Shown one piece after another: positions 35,504 through 45,599 of a stretch of DNA of 64,000 bases (its first letter is position 1; every line of letters starts with the position of its first letter). The notes beneath the pieces are model-generated. The model saw only the letters and a list, made by a program, of their open reading frames with translations. It made no database searches and was not told the origin of the DNA. Made by a program: the position numbers and the translations under genes. Source of the DNA: Arthrospira sp. PCC 9108 (GTDB lineage Bacteria; Cyanobacteriota; Cyanobacteriia; Cyanobacteriales; Microcoleaceae); assembly GCA_016745315.1 (NCBI GenBank), contig CP066886.1:5642501-5706500 (forward strand), in the 5' to 3' direction.

Positions 35504-35641
35504 AAGTATAGTTGTCAGTTGTGCGTCAGAGTGGTAAAGTAATCAGGAGCTAGGGATTTCCGTTGGGAACACCCCCTCTGATTCTTCCAGTGTTTTGATT
35601 GTAGCGAAATTATTGATTGAGTATCCAAAGGAAAAGCAGCC

Positions 35642-36706
35642 TTGACCGAGACACCCACGCGATTATTAGTTGCAGCCAGTGGTACTGGAGGGCATCTGTT
35701 TCCGGCGATCGCCACCGCCGATAGTCTTAGTGATTATCATATCGAATGGCTAGGAGTTCCAGACCGCCTGGAAACCCAGCTAGTTCCCCAAAAGTACCCT
35801 ATCCATTCTATCGCCGTGGGTGGATTTCAGGGAAAACCCGGCTTAGGAACTCTCATGACCGGGACTCGTCTAGCCACCGCTATCCTCAAAGCCCGCCACC
35901 TCCTCAAACAGGGCAATTTTCAAGGCGTATTCACTACAGGGGGTTATATTGCCGCCCCCGCCATTTTAGCAGCTCGTTCCCTCGGTTTACCCGTCATTCT
36001 CCATGAGTCTAACGCCCTTCCCGGTAAAGTCACCCGCTGGTTAGCCCCTCGCTGTACCCAGGTGGCGATCGGCTTCGCAGAAGCCGCTAGATATCTTCCC
36101 AAAGCCAAAACTACCGTTGTGGGTACTCCTGTACGCGCAGCCTTTACCAACGAGTCAGAGCCCTTAGAATTCCCTATTCCTGACCATGCGCCGCTCGTCG
36201 TAGTGTTAGGAGGTTCTCAGGGCGCTGTAGCCGTCAATCGCTTAGTCAGAGCCGCCGCACCAGCTTGGTTAGATGCAGGTGTTTGGATCGTTCACCTTAC
36301 CGGAAATCTCGACCCCGACGCTGACAGCCTCCAGCATCCCCACTATATTGCTATGCCTTTTTATGATCACATGGGAGCCTTGCTCAAACGCGCTACTTTC
36401 GCAGTTAGTCGCGCCGGGGCGGGAACTTTAACAGAATTGGCCATTACTAAAACCCCCGCTATTCTCATTCCCTATCCCTACGCCGCCGAAGACCACCAAA
36501 CTTTTAACGCCAAGGTTTTTGCTAAACAAGGGGCGGCGGTATTAATTCAACAGCAGGACTTGACACCAGAAGAACTCCAAGGTAAAGTTTTGTATCTATT
36601 GGGTGACTCTACAGAACTCAATCGGATGGCTGAGGCGGCTGGGTCCTTGGCAGTGGTTGATAGCGCTAACCGCCTAGCTGACGTGGTTAGGGCCGTTGTT
36701 GTTTAG
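35642..36706 (+). CDS. murG: UDP-N-acetylglucosamine--lipid II transferase MurG
   Basis: The 354-residue membrane-associated glycosyltransferase adds GlcNAc to lipid I to make lipid II. Motifs are the N-terminal GTGGHLFPA loop, HESNALPGKVTRWLA, the LGGSQGA motif and SRAGAGTLTELAI with PYPYAAEDHQTFNA near the C-terminus. The start is TTG at 35642, preceded by AAAGGA; the next in-frame candidates would remove part of the first strand. Complete for the family. Confidence 0.95.
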   Translation: MTETPTRLLVAASGTGGHLFPAIATADSLSDYHIEWLGVPDRLETQLVPQKYPIHSIAVGGFQGKPGLGTLMTGTRLATAILKARHLLKQGNFQGVFTTGGYIAAPAILAARSLGLPVILHESNALPGKVTRWLAPRCTQVAIGFAEAARYLPKAKTTVVGTPVRAAFTNESEPLEFPIPDHAPLVVVLGGSQGAVAVNRLVRAAAPAWLDAGVWIVHLTGNLDPDADSLQHPHYIAMPFYDHMGALLKRATFAVSRAGAGTLTELAITKTPAILIPYPYAAEDHQTFNAKVFAKQGAAVLIQQQDLTPEELQGKVLYLLGDSTELNRMAEAAGSLAVVDSANRLADVVRAVVV

Positions 36707-36840
36707 GTAGAAAATGCGATCGCAGCATCTATTTTAGATCCTGACTGTGATATCGATCAGCTTACGGTGAGATTTTACTCATTTCTTTCGGGCTCAAAAT
36801 CAGTCATAGTAATAGTATCGAGAGTCGAGGAGGGTGTGGG

Positions 36841-37497
36841 ATGAAATTATTAGCTTACGCAACCGCAACATTACTTGTTACCATTGGTATCGCTACTGCA
36901 GTTCGTGCAGAAAACCCCGCCCACCTGAAGCAGTTGCTGGAGACTAAAAGCTGTGAGGGATGTGATCTTACCGGGGCACAGTTACAAGGATTAGACCTTA
37001 GTGGTGCTAACCTGAGAAGGGCTGATCTCAGTGGTGCTGATCTTACTGGTGCTAATTTGAATGAGGCTAACTTCAACCGGGCTATCCTGGTTGAGGCTAA
37101 CTTAACAGATACTAGCCTGATTGCAGCTAAACTTCACGGCGCAGACTTAACCCGTACTAACTTGAGGAATGCTAATCTAACCCTAGCGGGGATGGTGATT
37201 GCTGACCTGACTGATGCGAACCTCAGAGGTGCAAATCTAGTTGGTGCGAATTTGGAAAGTGCTGATTTAACTGGGGCGAATCTTCAAAATGTTCGTCAGT
37301 CTGTAGTTAGTTTGGGTTTGGTGCGTCTTCAAGAAGGAAGCCTATATGGCTTTGATATCATTGGTGTTAATTTGCGGGATACTGATTTAACAGGAACTAA
37401 TCTAAGTGGGGCTGATTTGACTGCATCAGACTTAGCGGGCGCTAATTTGGATGATGCCAATTTATTCAATACTAATTTAATGAATGCCAGACGTTAA
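36841..37497 (+). CDS. Secreted pentapeptide-repeat protein
   Basis: The 218-residue protein has a signal peptide (MKLLAYATATLLVTIG, cut near VRA-EN). A CEGCDLTGAQL segment leads into many A(D/N)Lxx pentapeptides (LSGANLRRADLSGADLTGAN and onward). These fold as a right-handed beta helix. A short break in the repeat occurs around VVSLGLVRLQEGSL (~residues 156-169). The two cysteines at the start are a common feature of periplasmic or lumenal pentapeptide proteins in cyanobacteria. Function unknown. Confidence 0.8.
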   Translation: MKLLAYATATLLVTIGIATAVRAENPAHLKQLLETKSCEGCDLTGAQLQGLDLSGANLRRADLSGADLTGANLNEANFNRAILVEANLTDTSLIAAKLHGADLTRTNLRNANLTLAGMVIADLTDANLRGANLVGANLESADLTGANLQNVRQSVVSLGLVRLQEGSLYGFDIIGVNLRDTDLTGTNLSGADLTASDLAGANLDDANLFNTNLMNARR

Positions 37498-37522
37498 GAA
37501 GTTGGTCAATTATCTGACCATG

Positions 37523-37559
37523 AAAAGGAGGGGTATAGCCAGGCTATATCCCTCTTTTG
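37523..37559. terminator. Bidirectional terminator hairpin
   Basis: AAAAGGAGGGGTATAGCC pairs with GGCTATATCCCTCTTTT, with A and T tails on the two sides. It can therefore end both the pentapeptide gene (plus) and the convergent gene at 37577-37963 (minus). Confidence 0.75.
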
Positions 37560-37576
37560 TTGATTTTGAGATAGCT

Positions 37577-37963
37577 TTAAGATTCTTTGAGAGGGTCAAT
37601 GTTGACGTGCATTTTCGATTTGCTTTCCTCATATTTATCGGAATTGGAGTCTCGATTTAATCCGGCTAATCCCCATACTAGGCTGACTAATGCTGCTTGA
37701 TAAACTGCATGATTTCCTTCAGCGTTAGCTTTATCTATTAATGATTCATTGTTAGATTCATCGTTAACTGTTGGCTTATCTGTAATAACACCTCCTTCGT
37801 ATTTAAGACTGGCTGAGTCTATAGCAGTTAAAGGTTCATATAATACTATTGTAGTCTCAATTGGCTCATTTTGTGTATACAAGAGTCGATGACCTCTATC
37901 AGGATCAAGGATAGATCTGAGCAATTGATCAAAATCCCCCCCCTGTACTGTTGTCAGTATCAA
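37577..37963 (-). CDS. Hypothetical protein
   Basis: I do not recognise this 128-residue protein. It is acidic and polar, with a hydrophobic patch (AVYQAALVSLVWGLAG, residues ~85-100) and no clear motif. It has a shared terminator with the upstream neighbour and a free-standing position, so it is either a real small gene or a remnant. Confidence 0.4.
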   Translation of the reverse strand: MILTTVQGGDFDQLLRSILDPDRGHRLLYTQNEPIETTIVLYEPLTAIDSASLKYEGGVITDKPTVNDESNNESLIDKANAEGNHAVYQAALVSLVWGLAGLNRDSNSDKYEESKSKMHVNIDPLKES

Positions 37964-38038
37964 CAGGCTATGATAGAAAAATAGGGTATCTCAGAATCAA
38001 CTGAACCCATTTTTACCCATCAAACGAGATCTTATCAG

Positions 38039-40231
38039 ATGTCTTCCCAGTTACCTTCTGTTTCTAACTCCCCATCTAACCCTAGTCCTGAAGTATTCTT
38101 GCACCAGGCTGAGACTTGTTATCTTCAGGGAGACTATGATCAGGCGATCGCCGCCTGTCAAAAGGCGTTAGAATTGAAACCTAACTGGCCTCCGGTTTAT
38201 GTGACTATGGGTAATGTGTCTCAGGGTCGGGGTCAAATTCAAGAGGCGATCCGATACTATGCCAAGGCTTTAGAATTTGACCCGAATTTACCCCAAGCCC
38301 ATGCTAATTTGGGTAGTATGTTCTATAAACAAGGACAATTGGAATCGGCGATCGCCAGCTATCAAAAGGCGATCGCCCTCAAGCCAGACTTAACCGCAGT
38401 TTATGTTAACCTCGCTCGTGCTTTGCGACAACTGGGGCGAGAGTCGGAAGCCTTAATAGTTGAACAAAAGGCTCATCAAATTAATTCCTCTACCGGGGGC
38501 GCAATTCATCTTTATAACCAGGGAAATCAACTCGTCAATGAGGGTAAATTAGAAGAGGCGATCGCCCTGTGGAAACAGGCTATTGTCGCTGACCCCAATC
38601 TGGCAGAAGCCTACTGTCAAATCGGTATAATTCATAGACATCAAGGCCAGCCGAAAGAAGCTATCCCCTTCTTAGAAAAGGCGATCGAATTAAAACCCAA
38701 TTTTATCGCCGCCTATCAAAATATCTGTGGCATATATCGCGACTCCTCCGACCTCGCCTCCGCCCGGAATGCCGTAGAAAGCTACCTCAAAAATTGTGGT
38801 AGTATCGATCCGATTATGACCGCTATTTATGCCGTTAGTATCTATCAGGTTTCCGGTTTAAATGCCGTGGCTTTACCAAGATTTTTGCAGCTAGAATCAC
38901 AAGTCCCGGCTTTACTAGCTCACACCAAACCAGTAGAGATTAAATCCCTTTATGCTAACCTATTATTCGCCCTGCCCTATCTGCGGGATGATTTAGAAAA
39001 GAATTATAAGCTACAACGATTAATTAGCGATCGCTATGTTAGCCTAATATCTCCTACTTCCACACCCACCACTATTCAAACCACTAAAGGATTTGGCAAT
39101 ATCCCCAGCCCCAAAACCGTGAAAATTGGGATTCTTTCTAAAAACTTTTGTCGTCATTCCGTCGGCTGGTGTAGTGCCGATGTCATTAAAGAATTAGCCG
39201 CCCTGAATACAGAAATTTATCTATATTGGAGCGATCGGCCTACCCGAGATAACCAAACTCCAGCATTTGAACAAGTTGCTCACAAAGTTTTTGCCCCCCA
39301 AAATTTCCCCCAGGGACTCCCCAACCCCCAAGAAATTGTGAACGCTATTCGCCAAGACCAAATCGATATTCTCCTAGACTTAGACTCTCTCAGTGTCCAA
39401 ATTAATACCGAAATTTTAGCCCACCAACCTGCTCGCTTTTGTATATCTTGGCTAGGTTTTGATAGCCCTCAAATTTCCGCCGATAACTATTTTATTGGCG
39501 ACCATTATACCCATCCCCCAGGGCGAGAATCTTATTATACTGAAAAATTAATTAGGATGCCTCAGACATTTATGGCCGTCTCTGGCTTCAAGAGAGTATC
39601 AGCAGATCAAAACCTCCTCAGACAAGCCTACCGTATTAGTCGCGACCAGGTGGTTTATTTGTGTGTAGCACCGGGACGTAAATTTAACCCTGATTTAGTG
39701 AAAGCCCAGGTCAATATCCTTAAACAAGTTCCCGATAGTATTTTAGTTCACAAAGCATTAGGAGATACCCAGATAATTCGTGAAACCTATGCGGCCGCTT
39801 GTAAGGCGATCGGTGTCGGTCAACATCGCATTAAACAAATAAGTCGATTTGCGACCGAAGAAGAACACCGGAAAATCTATATATTGGCAGATGTGCTATT
39901 GGATTCCTACCCCTACAATGGTGGTACTCATAGTTTGGAAGCCCTCTGGTTTAATACTCCCCTAGTCACTCGCCGAGGCTCACAATTTTTATCCCGCATG
40001 GGTTATTCTTTCTTAAAAGCAGTAGGTGTAGAAATGGGGATAGCCGACTCCTGGGAAGACTATCAAAATTGGGCTATCCGTTTGGGTCGTGAACCGGAAC
40101 TTAGACAATCAATTCGCGAACAGTTAATGGCATCTAAAAACCCTGATAATTTAGCCCCTTTATGGAATCCTAAAGCCTTGGCTAAAGATTTATATTCCCA
40201 CTTTCAACAATTACTCAATCAATCAACCTAA
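38039..40231 (+). CDS. TPR-containing O-GlcNAc transferase-like glycosyltransferase
   Basis: The 730-residue protein has about six tetratricopeptide repeats (residues ~10-260, e.g. AIAACQKALELKPNWPPVYV). The GT41/SPINDLY-type catalytic part begins at KIGILSKNFCRHSVGW (~residue 360) and ends with DVLLDSYPYNGGTHSLEALW and GVPVVT-like NTPLVTRRGSQFLSR. Homologues transfer a sugar from a UDP donor, to proteins in eukaryotes. Bacterial substrates are mostly unknown. Confidence 0.85.
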   Translation: MSSQLPSVSNSPSNPSPEVFLHQAETCYLQGDYDQAIAACQKALELKPNWPPVYVTMGNVSQGRGQIQEAIRYYAKALEFDPNLPQAHANLGSMFYKQGQLESAIASYQKAIALKPDLTAVYVNLARALRQLGRESEALIVEQKAHQINSSTGGAIHLYNQGNQLVNEGKLEEAIALWKQAIVADPNLAEAYCQIGIIHRHQGQPKEAIPFLEKAIELKPNFIAAYQNICGIYRDSSDLASARNAVESYLKNCGSIDPIMTAIYAVSIYQVSGLNAVALPRFLQLESQVPALLAHTKPVEIKSLYANLLFALPYLRDDLEKNYKLQRLISDRYVSLISPTSTPTTIQTTKGFGNIPSPKTVKIGILSKNFCRHSVGWCSADVIKELAALNTEIYLYWSDRPTRDNQTPAFEQVAHKVFAPQNFPQGLPNPQEIVNAIRQDQIDILLDLDSLSVQINTEILAHQPARFCISWLGFDSPQISADNYFIGDHYTHPPGRESYYTEKLIRMPQTFMAVSGFKRVSADQNLLRQAYRISRDQVVYLCVAPGRKFNPDLVKAQVNILKQVPDSILVHKALGDTQIIRETYAAACKAIGVGQHRIKQISRFATEEEHRKIYILADVLLDSYPYNGGTHSLEALWFNTPLVTRRGSQFLSRMGYSFLKAVGVEMGIADSWEDYQNWAIRLGREPELRQSIREQLMASKNPDNLAPLWNPKALAKDLYSHFQQLLNQST

Positions 40232-40325
40232 TAATTACAATATATTTGACATTCTGGTAAATTTCCGGTATAATCCCGATAGTGGGTGATATAATGGGGT
40301 ATATTGTAAGCAATCCTAGCCAGCC

Positions 40326-42515
40326 ATGAGCAACCTTCCAGACTTCCAACATCAAGGTTATCACACCATTAGGCAATTGGGATGTAACCCAGAAGGGGGG
40401 CGGATAACCTACCTGGCAACCTATGCCAAAACTAATCAACCAGTGACAATCAAAGAATTTCGCTTTGCCTTTACTGGGGCGAGTTGGGCAGGATTAAAAG
40501 CCCATGAACGGGAAATCGAGATGTTACAGCAGATTAGACATCCCCGTATACCGCGCTATCTGACATCCTTTGAGACTCCGGCTGGCTTCTGTTTGGTGCA
40601 GGAGTACAAAAAGGCACCTTCCCTAGAGTCTGGTCAACGCTTCACCCCAGAACAGATTAGGCAAATTGCTATTTCTATCTTAGGGATTCTGGTATATTTA
40701 CAACAGCATAATCCGCCAATTATTCACCGTGATATTAAGCCAGGTAACATTCTAGTAGACGATCGCCTCAATGCTTATCTAGTGGATTTTGGCTTTGCTA
40801 AAGTAGGTGGAAAAGATACCGCCACCAGTAGTATCGCCGCCGGAACACCGGGGTTTATGCCACCGGAGGAACTCTTTAACCGACCCTTAACAGAATCTTC
40901 CGACCTCTACAGTTTGGGGGCTACCCTAATTTGTCTGCTAACAGGGACTCAGCCCGCCCATATTGGTCAGCTTATTGATGATAACTATTGTTTCCAATTT
41001 AGACATCTAGTAAAAGGTGGCGATCGCCGTTTTTTGGCATGGTTAGAAAGGCTGGTAGAACCTAGCACCAAAAGACGGTTTAAAAATGCCTCTCAAGCCT
41101 TAGCAGCTTTGACTAGCACGAAAAATTCAAGGGATGTAGTTATCTCTCAACTTAAACCCATAGGGGCGCTATTTTTTATGGTGCTAGTGGGCAATATGGC
41201 TATGGAAGAGGCGCGAGATTTTAGCAATTATAAATCATCAAAAGTTAATCGCCCATCCGAAAATTTCACAGCTAGTTTTCCCTGGTCACAGGCGGTCAAA
41301 TTACGCCATAAAGCTCAGAGTTTTTTGGGTGTAGAACAATACGATAAAGCCTTATCTGCCTATAATATGGCTTTGGATATTAACCCGAATTATCTGCAAG
41401 CCCTAGAGGGTCGCTGTTCAGCATTATATCATTTAGAACAGTATGATCAAGCCCTAAGAAGTTGCGACGCGGCGATCGCGATTAACCCTCAGTCATATCA
41501 TTCCTGGCATCAACGAGGCAACATTTTAAATCAATTAGGGCGATATCGGGAAGCCTTAGAATCTTATAACAAGTCTATTGCGATTCATCCCAATTATGTC
41601 CATAGTTGGAATGGTCGCTGCTGGTCTTTGAATAACTTACACCAGTTTCAGGATGCTTTAAAATCCTGCGATCGCGCTATAGAAATTGATAGTAATTCCG
41701 AGTGGGTATGGAATAATCGAGGTTATGCTTTAGAGAAATTATCACACCACCAGGAAGCACTACAATCCTACAGTCGCGCCCTCAGTATTAACCCTAATAA
41801 TACCATAATCGCTAGGAATTATCAACGGGCTCTAGAGAGATTACATAAATCGGCTATATCTAACCACACACCTACTGACTGGTTTAATCAGGGAGAAATA
41901 TCGCGAGATAAAGGTGATTATGAACAGGCTTTAAGTGCTTATGATAAAGCCATTGCCGAAAATTCTCACCATTTTGATGCCCACCTTTATCGTTGTCGGG
42001 TGTTGCGTATCTTAGACCAAATGCCGGAAGCCCTAATGAGTTGCGATCGCGCTTTAGTAATCAATTCTAACTCCCATTTAGCCTGGGAAAGTCGCGCTTG
42101 GGTGTTGCGGGGTTTGGGTCGTTATGCTGATGCTATACAAGCAAGCGATCGCGCTTTAGCAATTAATCCCCGCGCCTATTGGTCTTGGATAGAAAAAAGT
42201 GTAGCCTGGCGGAATTTAGGGGAATATCAACAAGCATTAGAGGCGGCGGAAAAGGCGATCGCCATTAACCCCAATCAACTAAATGGCTGGTTAGATACGG
42301 GGATAGCTTTAAATCATTTAGGCCGTTATGAACAGGCATTAATAGCCCTAAATAAAGCCCTAAATGCTGACCCCAAAGACCGGGAAGTGTGGCATCAAAG
42401 GGGATTAGCTTTAGAGGGTTTAAACCGTTCCGAAGAAGCTCGTGATGCCTATAATCAAGCCTTAATCTTGGATTTGAACAGTCAACAGCCAACCGAAAAC
42501 GGAGCCATCAATTAA
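40326..42515 (+). CDS. Serine/threonine protein kinase with C-terminal TPR repeats
   Basis: The 729-residue protein has an N-terminal Hanks-type kinase. It has the catalytic loop IHRDIKPGNILVD, the DFG motif VDFGFAKV, the activation-segment end GTPGFMPPEE and the lysine VTIKEF. A single hydrophobic segment near residues 280-295 (GALFFMVLVGNMAMEEA) may anchor it. About ten TPRs follow (~330-720, e.g. AIAINPQSYHSWHQRG). It follows the TPR glycosyltransferase by ~95 bases in the same direction. Confidence 0.88.
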   Translation: MSNLPDFQHQGYHTIRQLGCNPEGGRITYLATYAKTNQPVTIKEFRFAFTGASWAGLKAHEREIEMLQQIRHPRIPRYLTSFETPAGFCLVQEYKKAPSLESGQRFTPEQIRQIAISILGILVYLQQHNPPIIHRDIKPGNILVDDRLNAYLVDFGFAKVGGKDTATSSIAAGTPGFMPPEELFNRPLTESSDLYSLGATLICLLTGTQPAHIGQLIDDNYCFQFRHLVKGGDRRFLAWLERLVEPSTKRRFKNASQALAALTSTKNSRDVVISQLKPIGALFFMVLVGNMAMEEARDFSNYKSSKVNRPSENFTASFPWSQAVKLRHKAQSFLGVEQYDKALSAYNMALDINPNYLQALEGRCSALYHLEQYDQALRSCDAAIAINPQSYHSWHQRGNILNQLGRYREALESYNKSIAIHPNYVHSWNGRCWSLNNLHQFQDALKSCDRAIEIDSNSEWVWNNRGYALEKLSHHQEALQSYSRALSINPNNTIIARNYQRALERLHKSAISNHTPTDWFNQGEISRDKGDYEQALSAYDKAIAENSHHFDAHLYRCRVLRILDQMPEALMSCDRALVINSNSHLAWESRAWVLRGLGRYADAIQASDRALAINPRAYWSWIEKSVAWRNLGEYQQALEAAEKAIAINPNQLNGWLDTGIALNHLGRYEQALIALNKALNADPKDREVWHQRGLALEGLNRSEEARDAYNQALILDLNSQQPTENGAIN

Positions 42516-42600
42516 TAATTTCAATAATCATCAACTCCCAAATGTTCCCAAATTGTCCGTAAATATGAGATAATGTCAAATGGTGGCTTGAGGGATATAG

Positions 42601-43242
42601 ATGGCGAGAATCGCAGTAATTGACTATGATATGGGTAATCTGCACTCGGTCTGTAAGGGCTTGGAAAATGCAGGAGGAACCCCAGAAATTACCGATGATC
42701 CAAAGGTAATCAATGCGGCTGATGGTGTGCTTTTACCAGGAGTAGGAGCCTTTGACCCGGCGGTGCAACATCTGCGATCGCGTAATCTCATCGAACCCAT
42801 TAAACAGGTAATTGCTGACGGTGTGCCATTTTTGGGGATTTGTTTAGGGTTGCAAATTTTGTTCGAGTCCGGGGAAGAAGGGGAAGAAGCAGGGTTAGGG
42901 ATTTTTCCGGGTAAAGTGCGACGGTTTAAATCAGAACCCGGACTGACTATTCCTCACATGGGTTGGAATCAACTAACATTTACTCAACCATCAGTCAGTC
43001 TTTGGGATAATTTGGGAGATAATCCCTGGGTGTATTTTGTGCATTCTTATTATGTCGATCCGGCTGATTCGACGATTACCGCCGCCACTATCACCCACGG
43101 AAGCCAAACCGTGACTGCTGCGATCGCTTACCAAAATGTGATGGCGGTACAATTCCACCCCGAAAAATCCTCACTCGCCGGACTGCAATTATTATCTAAT
43201 TTTGTGCAGTTGGTGAACTCTTCTCAAAAGGTAATTACTTAG
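42601..43242 (+). CDS. hisH: Imidazole glycerol phosphate synthase subunit HisH
   Basis: The 213-residue class I glutamine amidotransferase supplies ammonia to HisF in histidine synthesis. The nucleophile cysteine lies in FLGICLGLQILFES (Cys83). The partner His/Glu lie in AVQFHPEKSSLAG. The oxyanion segment is LPGVGAFDPA. Length matches the family. No other his gene is adjacent, as is normal in cyanobacteria. Confidence 0.94.
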   Translation: MARIAVIDYDMGNLHSVCKGLENAGGTPEITDDPKVINAADGVLLPGVGAFDPAVQHLRSRNLIEPIKQVIADGVPFLGICLGLQILFESGEEGEEAGLGIFPGKVRRFKSEPGLTIPHMGWNQLTFTQPSVSLWDNLGDNPWVYFVHSYYVDPADSTITAATITHGSQTVTAAIAYQNVMAVQFHPEKSSLAGLQLLSNFVQLVNSSQKVIT

Positions 43243-43260
43243 ATGGGATAGTGTTCACAA

Positions 43261-43811
43261 ATGGCCTTGAGAATTTATGGTAATCGCCAACTAAAAACCC
43301 TCCCCGGACAAAATACCCGACCTACTCCCTCACGGGTCAGGGAAGCCGTGTTTAATATTTGGCAGGACATTACTGGATGTCGTTGGCTGGATCTTTGTGC
43401 TGGTAGTGGGTCAATGGGGCAGAGGCTCTATGTCGTGGGGCGGCGATCGCAGTGGCGATCGAACAGTCCGGGCCAGCTTGTCAAATTATTAAGCAAAATT
43501 GGCAGCAAGTAGCTACACCAGAACAACAGTTTCGCGTCCTACGGGGAGATGTGGTTAAACGGCTAAAATCCTTAGCCGCCGAGGAGTTCGATCGCATTTA
43601 TTTTGACCCACCATATACAGCCAATTTATATGAACCTGTCCTAGAAGCGATCGCCAAATATTCCCTACTCGCCGCCGGGGGAGAGTTAATTGCTGAACAT
43701 GACCCAAAACGAGAAATGGTAGAGGTTTCCGGTTTAGCGATCGTCCGCCAAAAAGTCTATGGAGGATGTGCGATCGCCTTTTATCAATCCCTTAATTCCC
43801 CTGTTCCTTAA
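43261..43811 (+). CDS. rsmD: 16S rRNA (guanine966-N2)-methyltransferase RsmD, single-base frameshift
   Basis: The first part gives MALRIYGNRQLKTLPG, then RPTPSRVREAVFNIW and the SAM motif LDLCAGSGSMG. After a G4 run (43416-43419) the frame is lost. With one more G it reads GAEALCRGAAIAVAIEQSG and continues to the catalytic FDRIYFDPPY and the stop at 43811, giving ~183 residues. All family motifs are then present. As with other loci in this window, a homopolymer error is likely. Confidence 0.88.
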
Positions 43812-44625
43812 TGATAGCTTTAGCCCTATCCCATAAGACATCTAATTGAGCTAGGGTGTAGTCTGCTAAAGGGCGATCGCAAGCAGCCTCTACCATAGAA
43901 AATCGGCGAATAAACCTATGATTAGTCTCCCGTAGCGCTTCATGAGGGTCGATATCATACCAGCGGGCTAAATTGACCAACACAAATAAAATATCTCCTA
44001 ATTCCGCTTGTTGTTGTGCTTTATCTTCGTAGCGTAAGGCTTCTTCAAATTCCGCCACTTCCTCATGAAACTTATCCCAAACCCCATCAACATTATCCCA
44101 CTCAAAGCCAACAGCAGCAGTTTTTTTAGATAATTTCATAGCTGCTATCAGAGGCGGAAGTTGTCGGGAATAACGGTTTAATTTAGCACTTAAAGACTGG
44201 GAATCTTGATGATTTGCCGCTTCTTTATCCTTAATAGCTTCCCAGTTTTCGTGTACTTCCTCGACACTATCAACCTTCACATCGGCGAAAACGTGGGGAT
44301 GTCTGCGGATGAGTTTTTCCGTAATACCAGCCGCCACATCAGCCAGGGAAAATTGCTGAGATTCGCTGGCAATTTGAGCTTGTAGAACTACTTGCAACAA
44401 TAAATCTCCTAATTCATCAGCGATCGCTTTTGGGTCTCCCGTAGCAATGGCATCGACTACCTCATAGGCTTCTTCGAGAATATAAGGGGTTAAACTTTGG
44501 GGCGTTTGAGCCAAATCCCAAGGACACCCACCATCAGGCGATCGTAATTTAGCCACCACATCAATTAGTTCTTGTAAGGCATTTAGCGTGTCGTTTTCGG
44601 GTTGATTATGACTAGAATCAGACAT
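43792..44625 (-). CDS. mazG: Nucleoside triphosphate pyrophosphohydrolase MazG
   Basis: The 277-residue protein has two MazG domains that hydrolyse NTPs to NMP and pyrophosphate. Visible are CPWDLAQTPQSL, the metal-binding EEAYEVVDAI and ELGDLLLQVVL, and a second set, EEVAEFEEAL and ELGDILFVLVNLAR. Its 3' end overlaps the 3' end of rsmD by ~20 bases (convergent). Confidence 0.93.
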   Translation of the reverse strand: MSDSSHNQPENDTLNALQELIDVVAKLRSPDGGCPWDLAQTPQSLTPYILEEAYEVVDAIATGDPKAIADELGDLLLQVVLQAQIASESQQFSLADVAAGITEKLIRRHPHVFADVKVDSVEEVHENWEAIKDKEAANHQDSQSLSAKLNRYSRQLPPLIAAMKLSKKTAAVGFEWDNVDGVWDKFHEEVAEFEEALRYEDKAQQQAELGDILFVLVNLARWYDIDPHEALRETNHRFIRRFSMVEAACDRPLADYTLAQLDVLWDRAKAIIKEQGN

Positions 44626-44708
44626 ATTGATTTAGGGTTGATTGTACGAATTTGATTAACCGATAAAATCCTACCGTATAGCATCGCTCCTAACAGTTAG
44701 GATATATA

Positions 44709-45389
44709 CTATCGTTTGCGGGAGTTCCCCACAGTCGAGGAATTTCTAGAACGACGACTGCTTTTTTTTGGGGAAGTTGACGAGGATTTTGGGGAAGTTG
44801 ACGAGGAATTGGAGCGAGACCGCCGGGAGGTGGTATTTTTCGGTTTTTTGACTAGGACTGATGGTGGTATCAGTCCATATACCCCTTGGCTTTGCAGGCG
44901 TTTATAAATAGATGATCCCCAATCAGATAGATAGTGGCTCATAGCACCGAGTTCTAAACCGCAGAAGATAGCGATCCATTCCAGAGAGTGGTTTACCAGA
45001 AATTGCCATAGTTCCCCTGCTAAACTTGATATCGTCCACTCTACCGAAAACAGAAACTCGATCGCCATAGTCGTAATCACACCAAAACCGCCTAGCCAGG
45101 TGAACAAGTACAGAACCCGTAAGGCAGTGCCAATAAAAGGCCCGTGGGACAGAAACGAGCGATGGTGCAAACTCTTTTGATAGGGAACCCATAGCCAACG
45201 GAACCACCCCCAACGTTGAAACTGTCGCGAGTTTAGATCTAAATCTGGCCCAAACATCAGGCCACTAAATAGAAAACTGGCAGATACTAGGAGGGTTAGA
45301 TGGCTGCTGCGAGTTTGTCCAAAGGTCAAACCCGCCACCAGTGGCAAGCTCCAGAGTGTTATGCGATCGTGGGTTTTGCCAGAAGGCAT
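44709..45389 (-). CDS. DUF2227 putative metal-binding membrane protein
   Basis: The 226-residue protein begins MPSGKTHDRITLWSLP and has conserved His/Asp groups (GPDLDLNS, SLHHRSFLSHGP, GAMSHYLSDW). These resemble the metal-binding hydrolase-like motifs of DUF2227. About four hydrophobic segments suggest an inner-membrane protein. The C-terminal ~35 residues are a Ser/Arg/Lys-rich tail with repeated SSTSPK. Function not established. Confidence 0.8.
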   Translation of the reverse strand: MPSGKTHDRITLWSLPLVAGLTFGQTRSSHLTLLVSASFLFSGLMFGPDLDLNSRQFQRWGWFRWLWVPYQKSLHHRSFLSHGPFIGTALRVLYLFTWLGGFGVITTMAIEFLFSVEWTISSLAGELWQFLVNHSLEWIAIFCGLELGAMSHYLSDWGSSIYKRLQSQGVYGLIPPSVLVKKPKNTTSRRSRSNSSSTSPKSSSTSPKKSSRRSRNSSTVGNSRKR

Positions 45390-45465
45390 AGCACAAAAAT
45401 TTTTTTCAAAAATAGCTTCCCTATTTTAGCGATTGCTGCTACAATAGAAAACATCGAATGCAAAA

Positions 45466-45537
<72 letters not shown>

Positions 45538-45599
45538 TTTTCGGGAAATCCTTATCCTAGCAGCGATAACCGGGATTCACTTAACCCGATAGTCGCACC

